Source: DATBGS01 sp036557885 (GTDB taxonomy: Bacteria > Chloroflexota > Ktedonobacteria > Ktedonobacterales > DATBGS01). Taken from it: a stretch of DNA of 64,000 bases. Shown here one piece after another: positions 48,390-56,997 of the stretch (its first letter is position 1; every line of letters starts with the position of its first letter). The position numbers were made by a program, and so were the translations under genes. The stretch spans positions 1 through 64,000 of the forward strand of contig DATBGS010000145.1 of NCBI GenBank assembly GCA_036557885.1, written 5' to 3'. The notes beneath the pieces were generated by a model. It was given only the letters and a program-made list of their open reading frames with translations. It did not search any database and had not been told where the DNA came from.

Positions 48390-49745
48390 CTAGCCGGTTG
48401 CTGTTACCAGTATGTCTACCAGGAAAAAAACAATATTGAGGTAGCCAAAGATGAGGCCAATGATGGCAAGAACCTTGCCCTTCATCGGGGGATTGCTCAA
48501 GCGAATCTCTCGTCTAGCCAGGTGGCCCAGCACAACGGTGATTATTCCCAACATGGCAGCAATGCTGTCTGTGATGATCTCTCCTGTCAGCCCGCGTGCT
48601 TTCAGGGCGTAGAACTCGCTGGTGGTAACTAGTCCCACCACACATGTCAGGACGCCGAGCCAGATCGAGACTCTTGCAAGGGTGCTTACCCGTTTCGCTG
48701 CTGGCATTGGAGGCCACACGGGGTTGGGCTGTGGCAAGGGCGGGCCTGCTACTGGAATGGGCGGGTAAGAAGGGTGAGGCGAATATGGTGGGTACGATGG
48801 GTAGGTTGGGGTGGGATTTGCTGGGAATTGCCCAGGATAAACCGTTACAGGTGGAACGGGGCCGGAGCTTTGCACCGGACCTGAATACCCGCCCAGGCCA
48901 GGGGACGATGCCTTGCGGTCATTGCGCAGGGCGTCCTTGAAGGCGCTGGCGAGTTCGCCCGGCGATTGATAGCGCAGGCGGGGGTTAAACTGTGTGGCGC
49001 GCTCAATCACTTGCTTGACGTTGGGAGACAAAGGGCGCGTGAGTTGGACGACGAACCCGGAAGTCTCGAAGGTCTTTTGGGGAACCTCGCCGGTCAGCAT
49101 TTCATAGAGGGTGATTCCCAGGGCGTAGACATCGGAGTAGCGGCCCACGCCTCCGCCAGCCAACTGCTCGTTGGGCATGTAGTCGCGTGTGCCGGAGCCG
49201 CCTGATATTTGCACATGTGTGGTGGTTTCCAGCAGCCTTGCCAGCCCAAAATCGGCCACTAACACGGTCTGGCCGGTGGTATCGGAGAACAGGATATTCG
49301 ATGGTTTGATGTCGAGGTGGATGACTTTCTGGCTGTGGGCGTAGTCGAGGGCGGCAGCTATCTGGGTCAGAAATTTTTCTGCTTCCCCCAGTGACAATGG
49401 GCGGGGGATAGAGCCGACTGGATGCAGGTAGTTGTGGAGAGCGCCACCTTTGGCAAATTTTGTGACCAGAAGGAGTGGGTAGTCGGGGTCGTTCTGCCGC
49501 ACGATGTCGTATACGGGTAAAATGTTTGGATGGTCTAAGGCGGCGATGATTTTGGCTTCTTTGAGGAAGATGTCGGGGGCATCGGGTGCCGTCCAGAGGG
49601 CATCGGGCTTGATGACCTTGATGGCTATTTCTCTCCCCAGATCGAGGTCTTTGGCTGAGTAAACGGCGCCAAGGCCGCCGCTGCCCAGCTTTTGGGCAAT
49701 CTGGTAGCGGCTATTGACAACCAGACCAATCAATTTATCAGGCAT
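48390..49745 (-). CDS. Membrane Ser/Thr protein kinase with variant APE motif
   Basis: A 451-residue Hanks-type kinase. The kinase domain (about 14-270) has GSGGLGAVY (21-29), Lys43, catalytic Asp145 in HLDIKPSNIL and Asp165 in VADFGLAR, so catalysis should be possible. In place of the APE motif it reads DYMPNEQL, which may alter substrate docking. A Pro/Tyr/Ser-rich linker (about 285-345) leads to three or four membrane segments at the C-terminus (VSIWLGVLTCVVGLVTT; GEIITDSIAAMLGIITVVLG; VLAIIGLIFGYLNIVFFLV). The sensor is therefore membrane-embedded, as in the kinase at 22545. GGGAGG lies just before the ATG at 49745. Confidence 0.9.
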   Translation of the reverse strand: MPDKLIGLVVNSRYQIAQKLGSGGLGAVYSAKDLDLGREIAIKVIKPDALWTAPDAPDIFLKEAKIIAALDHPNILPVYDIVRQNDPDYPLLLVTKFAKGGALHNYLHPVGSIPRPLSLGEAEKFLTQIAAALDYAHSQKVIHLDIKPSNILFSDTTGQTVLVADFGLARLLETTTHVQISGGSGTRDYMPNEQLAGGGVGRYSDVYALGITLYEMLTGEVPQKTFETSGFVVQLTRPLSPNVKQVIERATQFNPRLRYQSPGELASAFKDALRNDRKASSPGLGGYSGPVQSSGPVPPVTVYPGQFPANPTPTYPSYPPYSPHPSYPPIPVAGPPLPQPNPVWPPMPAAKRVSTLARVSIWLGVLTCVVGLVTTSEFYALKARGLTGEIITDSIAAMLGIITVVLGHLARREIRLSNPPMKGKVLAIIGLIFGYLNIVFFLVDILVTATG

Positions 49746-49762
49746 GCGTCCTCCCTGACTGG

Positions 49763-50959
49763 CTAACTTACCGCTACGGTTACCGTCTCTGTGACGTGCA
49801 TATCATACTGCGCCAGTTCGCGCAGGAACGCAGCGGGATCAATGAGCGCTTCGGCACCCGCGACGCCGCGCCGGGTGATGGCTCCAGAGGCGAGCATACG
49901 CCCGGCAATTGCCAGAGGGATGCCGGTATCGGCGTCACCGGCGGCGATGCCCCAGCGCTTGAAGGGCAGCACGATCATTTGTTCGGTCAGTTCGACGGGC
50001 TGGCCGTCCCTGCCGCCGGAGACGATGACGCGCAAAATGTCGCAATCGGCGGGTTCGCTGGCGGCTGACGAGGCGCGCTGCGCGAGCAGCGCGACGAGCA
50101 CATCGCGCGGGGCGACGCTGACCTGGCCGCCTCCACCCAGGCCGCGCACGCTGACGGGTTCGGTCTGGCCCAGGCCCAGGCTGACCAGAAACGCGAGCTT
50201 GCGCAGAAACTCTGGGGGAAAGGCGATCTTGAAGGAGGCGTGCTGGATGCCTTTGTCGCGGAAGGAGATGGGAAAGAGCGCGACCTCGGAGTGCAGCGTA
50301 TACATGGAGGTGGCGCGGCCAACCGGCGCGGGGAATTCGATGGCTTCCTGGCCGCTGAGCGGCTGGACGGCCTGCCAGTCGCCATTATCAAAGACGTAGG
50401 GTTCTTTCATGCACTCGTCAAGGATGGTGCGAATGCTGTAGGGCGCGGCAAAGGGGGCGTCGCTGGGGCCAAAGTCGCCGGAGCCGACGCGCACTTCGAT
50501 GCGCTCGACACGCTCCAGCTTGTCGGCGGCCAGCCGCGCGAGGATGTTGGTGATGCCGGGGGTGCTGCCGATGCCCGCGATGGCGGTCAGGCCATGTTCT
50601 TTGTAGAGGCCATCCAGGGCAAGCTGCTCGCGGCTTTTGTGGAAGAGGCCGCCCAGGTCGGCATAGTGGACACGGGCCGAGGCTGCCGCGCGCATGACTT
50701 CCAGGTTGAAATAGTAATCGGTGGCGTTGAGCGCGGCGCCCGCGCCGCTGAGCAGCGCGACCAGGGCGTCGTGTTCTTTGACGTTGCAGGCGACTACCTG
50801 GCATTTCTCGCGGCCTGTGGGCAGGGCGTCTACAACGCGCTGGGCTGCCTGGGGGTTGAGGTCGGCAACGGTCACGCGCGTGACGCTGGGATGCTCGGCC
50901 AGTTCGCGCACCGTGATGCGCCCCATTGCGCCGCCGCCACCCAGAACGACGATGTGCAT
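49763..50959 (-). CDS. Saccharopine dehydrogenase-family protein
   Basis: A 398-residue NAD(P)-binding protein of the saccharopine dehydrogenase family. The N-terminal Rossmann loop is VVLGGGGAMGRIT (about 4-16), and the conserved NATDYYFNLEVMRAA, YADLGGLFHKSR and IAGIGSTPGITNILA segments follow. It may be a lysine-pathway or carboxynorspermidine-type enzyme or a related reductase; the substrate cannot be told. ATG 50959 has AGAGGAG upstream. It precedes the kinase gene by 17 bases and is probably co-transcribed with it. Confidence 0.85.
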   Translation of the reverse strand: MHIVVLGGGGAMGRITVRELAEHPSVTRVTVADLNPQAAQRVVDALPTGREKCQVVACNVKEHDALVALLSGAGAALNATDYYFNLEVMRAAASARVHYADLGGLFHKSREQLALDGLYKEHGLTAIAGIGSTPGITNILARLAADKLERVERIEVRVGSGDFGPSDAPFAAPYSIRTILDECMKEPYVFDNGDWQAVQPLSGQEAIEFPAPVGRATSMYTLHSEVALFPISFRDKGIQHASFKIAFPPEFLRKLAFLVSLGLGQTEPVSVRGLGGGGQVSVAPRDVLVALLAQRASSAASEPADCDILRVIVSGGRDGQPVELTEQMIVLPFKRWGIAAGDADTGIPLAIAGRMLASGAITRRGVAGAEALIDPAAFLRELAQYDMHVTETVTVAVS

Positions 50960-51040
50960 AGAAAAAGGCTCCTCTGCTGTTCAGCACCGATGAGCGGTTG
51001 GCCCTATCTTACCGTACTGGCGCTGCTTTGGCAATGGGGG

Positions 51041-51198
51041 GAAAGCTGGCGGTTAAAACCCCTCAAAGCAGGGGCACCGCCGCGCCTAAGGGCCTGCGGC
51101 CAAGAAGTCCGCCTTCGCGGACTAAGACGAACCCTAACCCGCGAAGGCGGGTTTCGCGGCGGAACGCCCTTAGCCGCGAATTTATTCGCCAGGCTTTG
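51041..51198. repeat. MITE-like element, copy D, with an extra module
   Basis: Ends read GAAAGCTGGCGGTTAAAA and CGCCAGGCTTT, degraded forms of the copy B termini. Internal palindromes are AAGTCCGCCTTCGCGGACT and AACCCGCGAAGGCGGGTT. The module CCCCTCAAAGCAGGGGCACC (from 51059), known from 40585, is nested in its left part. It fills the 333-base gap between divergent genes, which holds no other feature. Confidence 0.7.
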
Positions 51199-51292
51199 GT
51201 TTGGAGTGGCCTGACGGACTGGCATGGCGATTGCAACTCCCAGAGAGGAAGCCGTTATCAGCGGAAGCGCGGTAAGGGGAAAGGAGCTTATT

Positions 51293-51826
51293 GTGAGTAA
51301 TCCATATGCACCGTATGATCCTCACTATTCTGAGGCGCAGCCGCCGGGCGTCAACGAGGAAGCAACCAGTATTCAACAGGGCGGGGACACATACCTGGAA
51401 AACTATTCGCAGATGGAGCGGGATGCCAGGGGCAACGTGGTGCAGCGCTCGGAGAGCGTGTATGAAGACCCCAATCAGCGCCGGGCCAATCTGTGGTCCG
51501 GGCTGTATATGACCGTCTACTTCTTGCTGGGGGTAGTCGAGGCGATTCTGGGGCTGCGCTTCATCTTCCGGCTGCTGGGCGCAAGTGAGGCAAGCAGCTT
51601 TGTGCGCTTCCTCTACGACATCAGTTACCCTCTGATGCACCCGTTTTTGGGCATCTTTACCGACCCAGCGCTGGGACATGGCAGCGTGTTTGAAGTATCT
51701 ACGCTGATAGCGATGCTGATTTATGCACTGCTGGGTTGGGGGGTGGTGGCGTTGATTCGCATCCTGTTGGCGCCCAGACGCGCCAGTCGCCAGAGCAGCA
51801 CGAGCACCTGGCGCCGTATGCGCTAG
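51293..51826 (+). CDS. YggT-family membrane protein
   Basis: A 177-residue protein. Residues 1-75 are polar and rich in Glu, Gln, Tyr and Pro. The rest is a YggT-like domain with membrane segments (LYMTVYFLLGVVEAILGLRF, a loop with YDISYPLMHPFLGIF, then TLIAMLIYALLGWGVVALI). YggT proteins are linked to cell division and osmotic tolerance in other bacteria; the role here is inference. The start is GTG at 51293 with AAGGAG 7 nt upstream. An in-frame ATG at 51224 lacks a good ribosome site. Confidence 0.82.
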   Translation: MSNPYAPYDPHYSEAQPPGVNEEATSIQQGGDTYLENYSQMERDARGNVVQRSESVYEDPNQRRANLWSGLYMTVYFLLGVVEAILGLRFIFRLLGASEASSFVRFLYDISYPLMHPFLGIFTDPALGHGSVFEVSTLIAMLIYALLGWGVVALIRILLAPRRASRQSSTSTWRRMR

Positions 51827-51935
51827 GCAGGCGTTTTGTCTTGTTCTCTTGACGAAGCAGGGCCAGGCGTCTCATAATGGCTTCTGTTTGCGAATGTGAA
51901 GATCGTTCATTGCAGCAGGAGCAGAAGCGCGAGAG

Positions 51936-53096
51936 ATGCTTGCCGTTGAGGTTGTTTTGTTTGGCCTGGCCCTGTGGCTGGGGCTGTATCTGATCAGGCG
52001 TGAGCCGCGCAGCTCGCGCCTGCGGTTGGCTGCGCTCAGCCTGCTGGCATACGCGCTGGGCTTGGGGTGTGAGCTTCTGCGTGGCGTCAACCCGACGCTG
52101 CTGCTGGCGCGTCTCACCTGGGTGGTGTTTGTGCTGCCGCTGCTGCTGGTGTTGGCGCTGGCCTGGCGGACGCGGCCCCGCACGCTGCCGCGCGTGCTGC
52201 GCTTTGTCTCGCCCGCGCTTGTGCTCTTGCTGATCGTGAGCACTGGCCTGACGCTGGCCGACCCTGCCTGGTTTCCACGCTTCAGGGGGGCGGCGCTGCT
52301 GGGAGTGGGGTTGATCGCGCTGGGCATTTTGTTGGTTCGCCTGGAGGCGCGCGACCAGGGAGAGGTGCTGACGCCTGATCTGCTGAGTTCGCTGGATTTT
52401 GCGCTGTGCGCCGGGCTGGTGTTTGCCGGGCCGGTGGCGCTGGTGATGCTGCTGGCGACTGGCCCCACGCTGCCTCTGGTTCTTCTGCTGCTGGTGACGC
52501 TGACGCTTGCTATTGCGACGCAGGTGTTTTCCAGCCAGATTGCGGCGTTTTCTGATCGGCTGGCGCTGGCGGCGTTTCCGCAACTGCGCCGGGCGCGGGC
52601 AGACCTGCGCGCTACGGCTGACGCGCTGCCACGACTGAACCAGGCGCTCGACCTTCAGAAGCTGGATGAGGCGGAGTTTATTCGGCTGACGCGGCGGGCG
52701 TTCAGCTTCTACAGTGATCTGGCGTGGCTGACGGCCAGCCCGCTGACGACGATGCCACTGATTGAGGAGCGGCTGGCGGCACGCGGGGCGAAGATGGACG
52801 CGCTGGAGCGGGCGATTGAACTGAAGGCGCTGCTGACGGAGTGTATTGAGCGGCTGAAGCCGCCGCAGAAGGGCGACTTTGGCACGTCCCCGGAATGGCG
52901 CTATTACAACGCGCTGTATTTCCCCTATGTGGTTGGCTTGCGGCCCTATAGCCTGCGCTCCCAGCAAGCTCCCGCCGACCCAACAGACCAGGCGGCTTTG
53001 CTGTGGTTCCGCACGCAGGTGCCAGAGCGGACGCTGCATCACTGGCAAAACGCAGCCACCATTCTGATTGCGCAGGAGTTGCGCAGGAGTATCTGA
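51936..53096 (+). CDS. Polytopic membrane protein of unknown function
   Basis: The product is not recognised. It has 386 residues. About seven membrane segments occupy residues 1-205 (beginning LAVEVVLFGLALWLGLYLI). The second half is soluble and helical (LPQ-free, rich in Arg/Leu/Ala, for example ALPRLNQALDLQKLDEAEF and EWRYYNALYFPYVVGL). The overall plan resembles a membrane sensor joined to a helical output of unknown type. A conserved-looking patch FGTSPEWRYYNALYFPY near residues 311-327 may be a family signature. The ATG at 51936 has only AGAAGCGCGAGAG upstream. It ends 23 bases before the convergent monooxygenase-like gene. Confidence 0.65.
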   Translation: MLAVEVVLFGLALWLGLYLIRREPRSSRLRLAALSLLAYALGLGCELLRGVNPTLLLARLTWVVFVLPLLLVLALAWRTRPRTLPRVLRFVSPALVLLLIVSTGLTLADPAWFPRFRGAALLGVGLIALGILLVRLEARDQGEVLTPDLLSSLDFALCAGLVFAGPVALVMLLATGPTLPLVLLLLVTLTLAIATQVFSSQIAAFSDRLALAAFPQLRRARADLRATADALPRLNQALDLQKLDEAEFIRLTRRAFSFYSDLAWLTASPLTTMPLIEERLAARGAKMDALERAIELKALLTECIERLKPPQKGDFGTSPEWRYYNALYFPYVVGLRPYSLRSQQAPADPTDQAALLWFRTQVPERTLHHWQNAATILIAQELRRSI

Positions 53097-53119
53097 AACC
53101 GGCAAGATGCAGGTGTATG

Positions 53120-53434
53120 TTAGCCGTTATCGGGTAGACCCTTGCCACCCAGAGGGGTAAGCTCGATGCGCTCACCGCCAGCGATGAGCGCCCGGCCCTC
53201 TGCGATGAGCGCCTTGACTTCTTCACTGGCGAGCGATGCGGCGTGATCTGCCTGGCTGCTCCATACTTCTGTAACCCACAGTGTATCCGGCTCGGTGGCT
53301 GAGGCATTGACTATATAGAGTTCGCAGCCTGGGATGTGCTGCATCGCTGCCGCAGCCTTCAGGAGAATGGAGGCCAGGGCATCGCGCTGGCCTGGGTGCG
53401 TGATGATCTTGCCATAGAATCCAAATCTGCTCAT
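53120..53434 (-). CDS. Antibiotic biosynthesis monooxygenase (ABM)-fold protein
   Basis: A 104-residue dimeric alpha-beta-barrel-type protein of the ABM family. The segment FGFYGKIITHPGQRDALASI, then CELYIVNASATEPDTLWVTE and VWSSQADHAASLASEEVKAL, match the usual strands and helices. ABM proteins include quinol monooxygenases and heme-degrading enzymes; no specific ligand residue set is evident here. The start is uncertain: 53434 (MSRFG) begins at the domain edge, and upstream in-frame ATGs exist (53479) without a ribosome site. It follows the DinB gene by 76 bases. Confidence 0.8.
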   Translation of the reverse strand: MSRFGFYGKIITHPGQRDALASILLKAAAAMQHIPGCELYIVNASATEPDTLWVTEVWSSQADHAASLASEEVKALIAEGRALIAGGERIELTPLGGKGLPDNG

Positions 53435-53510
53435 AGGTTCTTGTGTGTCTCCATCCAGTTTTGCTGTTGCTCCAGCCATTTTGTAGCCAGGTAGACGGTG
53501 CATTTGGCCT

Positions 53511-53993
53511 TTAGCGCGTGGCGTCATTATAGGCCCAGGCGTCGAGTTCGGGTGGCTCGATCCCCTGCTGGCTGAGCAGCGTGGCGATCTGCGAGCGGTG
53601 ATCAATGGCGTGATCAATGGCCTGGAGCATCACGATCATGAGCGAGGCGTCATAGGTGCCCCCGTCAAGATGGAGGATTTGGTCCATGTCCGCCTGCTCC
53701 GCCATTGCCATCAGCTCTTTGCCCGAACTCTCGGCTCGGCGCCGCAGTTCGTCGAAGCCCGGAAAAGGGGTGTGCTCGTCCAGTGGAGGGGTAGGTTTTG
53801 GTCCGGTAAAATGAAAACGCCACGCATAGCCTTCTTCGGAAGCGAAGAGGTGCATGAGGGTTTCGCGCACACTGCCAAACGTCCCTTTTGTGGTGGCGTC
53901 CAGTTGCGCGTCGGACAAGTGCGCGCAGGCATCAAGCAAACGCAGATTGGCCCAGAGGTTGTATTTGTAGAAGTCGGGCAGTCCTGTAGTCAT
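53511..53993 (-). CDS. DinB-family protein
   Basis: A 160-residue four-helix-bundle protein of the DinB/YfiT superfamily, often metal-dependent thiol transferases or damage-induced proteins. The expected histidines are His in LMHLFASEEGYAWR and two in MLQAIDHAIDHRSQIATLL, which fits a three-His metal site. The substrate is unknown. AAGGAG lies 9 nt before the ATG at 53993. The next gene on this strand is the ABM-fold protein. Confidence 0.88.
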   Translation of the reverse strand: MTTGLPDFYKYNLWANLRLLDACAHLSDAQLDATTKGTFGSVRETLMHLFASEEGYAWRFHFTGPKPTPPLDEHTPFPGFDELRRRAESSGKELMAMAEQADMDQILHLDGGTYDASLMIVMLQAIDHAIDHRSQIATLLSQQGIEPPELDAWAYNDATR

Positions 53994-54232
53994 GGCTGTG
54001 ATCTCCTTCTGGTATCTATTTTCTTCCTTTCGTTCGCCTCCCCAATGATCAGTGTAGCATGAAAAGCGGTCATAACAGGCCCTTTTTCGGCCTTTTGAGG
54101 CTATACCCCAGGAAAAGAAGCACATTGGCAGGGTTTGGCAGCGTTTTGTCTGGGGTTGGCAGCGCCTCGCGCCGTATCGTCAAGACAGCGCAACTGTGCG
54201 CGGATTGCTGAGAAAGTGAGGCTCTGAACGAT

Positions 54233-54643
54233 ATGGCAACGGTGACAGACGGACAACAGGCGATGCTTTCGATGCTGGGGCGTCGGGTGCTGCGGGCAAA
54301 CGGGGTGTTTTCGGTGCTGACTGGGGCGGCGCTGGCTGCCGCTTCCAAACCAATTGCGCAGTTCCTGGGGCCAGATATTGCGCTGGCGCTGCTGATCGTG
54401 GGGCTGGCGACGTTTCTCTACGCGGTGTATCTCTTGTGGGTGCTCTCGCGCCAGGCGGTGCGGCAGCGGCTGCTGGTGACGATTGGCGCTGCCGATGCTG
54501 CGTGGGTGGTGGTGAGCATCGCTTTGCTGCTCTTGCCGGGGATTCCTTTTAGCGCAGGAGGCCGCTGGGCAGTGGGGATGCTGGCGTTGGTTGTGGCGGA
54601 TTTTGCCGCTGTGGAGTTTTACGCGCTGTGGCGGGCGCGGTGA
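54233..54643 (+). CDS. Four-segment membrane protein
   Basis: A 136-residue protein with four predicted membrane segments (ANGVFSVLTGAALAA; IALALLIVGLATFLYAVYLL; ADAAWVVVSIALLLLPGI; WAVGMLALVVADFAAVEFYAL). The function is unknown. No motif is conserved enough to name a family with confidence. It is followed after 18 bases by a good intrinsic terminator, so it forms its own short transcript. The start at 54233 has AGAAAGTGAGG some distance upstream. Confidence 0.65.
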   Translation: MATVTDGQQAMLSMLGRRVLRANGVFSVLTGAALAAASKPIAQFLGPDIALALLIVGLATFLYAVYLLWVLSRQAVRQRLLVTIGAADAAWVVVSIALLLLPGIPFSAGGRWAVGMLALVVADFAAVEFYALWRAR

Positions 54644-54661
54644 CGTTTGCCGCATTTTCGA

Positions 54662-54691
54662 GGGCGCTCCCAATCTGGGAGCGCTCTTTTT
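54662..54691 (+). terminator. Intrinsic terminator
   Basis: GGGCGCTCCCA pairs with TGGGAGCGCTC around ATC (54662-54686), followed by TTTTT at 54687-54691. It closes the transcript of the membrane protein at 54233. Confidence 0.88.
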
Positions 54692-54717
54692 GTGGGAAGA
54701 ATTGCTGTGATAGCTTC

Positions 54718-54746
54718 TTGCTGAATTGACTCAGGTACGCTACACT
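54718..54746 (+). promoter_or_regulatory. Promoter of the Crp/Fnr gene
   Basis: TTGCTG at 54718-54723 and TACACT at 54741-54746, spacer 17. A half-site TGTGA of the Crp type lies just upstream at 54706-54710, with a poor partner half. Confidence 0.5.
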
Positions 54747-54780
54747 GGTTGAGCAGAGCAACAGCGAGAGGATGGGAGCT

Positions 54781-55449
54781 ATGCCATTAGAGATCAGCGC
54801 GCTCCGAACAATTCAGTGGTTTAACGCGCTCTCAGACGCTGAACTGGCTCCTCTTCAGAAGAAGCTGCGCGAGCGTCGGATGCAGCGCGGGGAAATCCTG
54901 TTTTTTGAGGGCGAGCCGGGAGAGTGGATGTACTCTATCCAGAGCGGGCTGATTAAGGTCTTCAAAACGTCTGCTGATGGACGAGAGCAGGTGCTGCGCC
55001 TCTTCCACGCGGGGGATAGCTTCAACGAAGTACCTATGTTTGATGGCGGGCCGAATCCGGCGAGCGCGATGGCGATGGAGGACAGCGTTGTCTATGGTTT
55101 GTCTCGCCAGGATATTCAGACGCTGCTGAAGGAGAATCCCGTCTTTGCCAGATCAGTGATTCAAGTGCTGGCGAGCCGGTTGCGCAATCTGGTGGGATTG
55201 GTGGAGGATTTATCTTTTCGCCATGTGAAGTCGCGTGTTGCCAGGGCGCTTCTTATGCATAGCTCTGAACTGGCTCCTGGTATCCCGCATCGGCTGACAC
55301 AACAAGAACTGGCAGCAATCGTGGGGACCGCCCGCGAGGTTGTTGGGCGGGCGCTCAAGGCGCTTGAACAGGAAGGCGTGCTTCATCTGGACCAGGGACG
55401 CATTACTATTCTGGACCAGCAGTTGCTGGAGCAGGCTAGTTTGCGCTGA
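54781..55449 (+). CDS. Crp/Fnr-family transcription regulator
   Basis: A 222-residue regulator with an N-terminal cyclic-nucleotide-binding-like beta barrel (about 15-120; GEILFFEGEPGEWMYSIQSG), a dimer helix and a C-terminal winged HTH (LTQQELAAIVGTAREVVGRA, about 166-185). No Fnr-type Cys cluster is present, so it is not an iron-sulphur oxygen sensor; a heme-based NO sensor of the Dnr/NnrR kind is possible from the context. It is divergent-facing towards nnrS and near hemerythrin and nirK genes. A Crp-like palindrome lies in the promoter at 58206. ATG 54781 has GGGAG just upstream. Confidence 0.9.
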   Translation: MPLEISALRTIQWFNALSDAELAPLQKKLRERRMQRGEILFFEGEPGEWMYSIQSGLIKVFKTSADGREQVLRLFHAGDSFNEVPMFDGGPNPASAMAMEDSVVYGLSRQDIQTLLKENPVFARSVIQVLASRLRNLVGLVEDLSFRHVKSRVARALLMHSSELAPGIPHRLTQQELAAIVGTAREVVGRALKALEQEGVLHLDQGRITILDQQLLEQASLR

Positions 55450-55463
55450 GCGATTGCGCTGGC

Positions 55464-56915
55464 TCAGGCAGGGCGAAGGATGCGCCAGAGATTGTAGGTG
55501 AAGCAGCAGAGCGCCAGCCACCCCAGCGGCCCGGAGCAGGCAAAGGCGATACCCAGCAGCGCGGGTACGGCGGGCGGCAGCGCCAGCCCGCCGAGCAGCA
55601 GACCCAGCAGACCAGGGACCACCCGCAGCAGCACGGCGGCATTCCCCAGCCAGAGCGTGGCCGCCACCAGCCGGGGCGAGCGCAGCGGCTGGCCCGCAAA
55701 GCCGGGCAGCATGCGCTGTCCTACCCCAAAGATGAGCAGGGCGATAAACCCGACAGTGAGCGCGTGACGAATGAGGTCGTCCGGCGCGAAGGCGGACAGG
55801 CCCAGCAGTTGCAGTACGCCGTTTGCCAGCAGCAGGGCGGCGGCCAGGGCGAGCCAGGCAAAGGCGCTCTGGAGTAAGCGGGCAAATGGGCCGTAGAGCG
55901 CGGGGTTATTGCCCAATGCCACCGGGTAGGGGCGGGCCGGAAGCTGCACCCTGTCGGTATGGACGGCGGCCACCTGAAGCTGTCTGCGCCGCCGGGTGAG
56001 CAAGAGGCCCTGGAGCAGCAGAAAGGCCAGCAGCGCGCCCCCCAGCAGCGCCGCGCCAGCCGCGTCCAGCCGCGTTGACAGCGCGGTGCCTTGCCCGAAG
56101 CCTGCTGCGAGCAGGCGCAGGAGCAGGCCAGCCAGATAGCACCAGAAGATGGCCTGAAACGCCTGGGGCGGGAAGGGCCGCAGCCCCAGGTAGAGCGGCA
56201 AGAGGCGCACCGCCATCCCCAGGGCGACGGGGACGAGAAAGCCGTAGAGTCCCAGGGCGACGCTGAGGGCATCCAGCCGGGGCGAAACGAGCACTTGCTG
56301 GCTGAGCAGTGCCCCGGCGACGCCAGCCGCGTTGAGGACGAGCGCCAGCCAGCAGGCGCACAAGGCGCACAGCAGCGGCGGCAGCACGGCTTGCAGGGCG
56401 GGGCGCCTGGCGAGCGGCGGGCCACGCCTGAGCGTCAGCAGGAGGATGCCCACCACGCCGGTTGCCCCACAGATCTGAGCCAGCGCTGCCGCGCCCCACA
56501 GGACTTGCCAGGGGAGGGTGCCACCCCAGCCCAGCGCCAGCAACGGCTGGCTGATTGCGCACAGCGCCAGCCCACCCGCCAGCAGGCCCAACGACCAACC
56601 CACCGCGCCCGGCGCGGCCAGCGGTGTGCCGCGCAAGCGTGGCAGGAAGTGCAGGGCCACGCCCAGCACAAACAACCCGGCCCACCCGAAAAGCTGCGCG
56701 TGTCCATGCGCCTGCACCAGCGCCACCCACCACAGGCCCAGGGGCAGGCGCAGCCCCTGGCTGATGCTGAGGACCGATGCCAGCAGAAAGCCCGCGCCGA
56801 TGCCGAGGGCGGCGGAAGCCGCGAGAAATGGGCGTGCCCGCTGAAAGGGCTGCTGCGCGGGCGCGGTGTGTGTTGGAGATGGCTGCTGCTCGCGGGTTGA
56901 TGGCTCGTGGTTCAC
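55464..56915 (-). CDS. NnrS-like membrane protein
   Basis: A 483-residue protein with about twelve membrane segments. The block HGHAQLFGWAGLFVLGVALHF, with its conserved His residues, and FGVGQRMLPGF match the NnrS family, heme- and copper-containing proteins that relieve nitric-oxide stress during denitrification. The N-terminal 35 residues are polar. The start is uncertain: GTG 56915 has GGAG 10 nt upstream, and a GTG at 56966 would add 17 residues. The decayed tnpB lies directly upstream. Together with the Crp/Fnr gene, hemerythrin and NirK it forms a nitrosative-stress or denitrification group. Confidence 0.78.
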   Translation of the reverse strand: MNHEPSTREQQPSPTHTAPAQQPFQRARPFLAASAALGIGAGFLLASVLSISQGLRLPLGLWWVALVQAHGHAQLFGWAGLFVLGVALHFLPRLRGTPLAAPGAVGWSLGLLAGGLALCAISQPLLALGWGGTLPWQVLWGAAALAQICGATGVVGILLLTLRRGPPLARRPALQAVLPPLLCALCACWLALVLNAAGVAGALLSQQVLVSPRLDALSVALGLYGFLVPVALGMAVRLLPLYLGLRPFPPQAFQAIFWCYLAGLLLRLLAAGFGQGTALSTRLDAAGAALLGGALLAFLLLQGLLLTRRRRQLQVAAVHTDRVQLPARPYPVALGNNPALYGPFARLLQSAFAWLALAAALLLANGVLQLLGLSAFAPDDLIRHALTVGFIALLIFGVGQRMLPGFAGQPLRSPRLVAATLWLGNAAVLLRVVPGLLGLLLGGLALPPAVPALLGIAFACSGPLGWLALCCFTYNLWRILRPA

Positions 56916-56980
56916 GCGCTGTGGTGCTCCAATAGGGGGTTTCTGTGTCTCTCCACAGTTTCGCACAGTCAGATACTCAA

Positions 56981-56997
56981 ATCCGCCTCACGGGGAT
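56981..56997. mobile_element. Candidate right-end hairpin of an IS605-type element
   Basis: ATCCGCCTCACGGGGAT can fold with ATCC/GGAT and CC/GG pairs around TCAC. It overlaps the tnpB stop codon, a place where IS200/IS605 elements carry the end hairpin and the guide-RNA scaffold. Confidence 0.4.

Noticed and set aside
51699..53105. 468-residue open frame antisense to the membrane protein at 51936
   Set aside because: It is Gln/Arg/Pro-rich and lacks a ribosome site. The plus strand shows coherent membrane helices.
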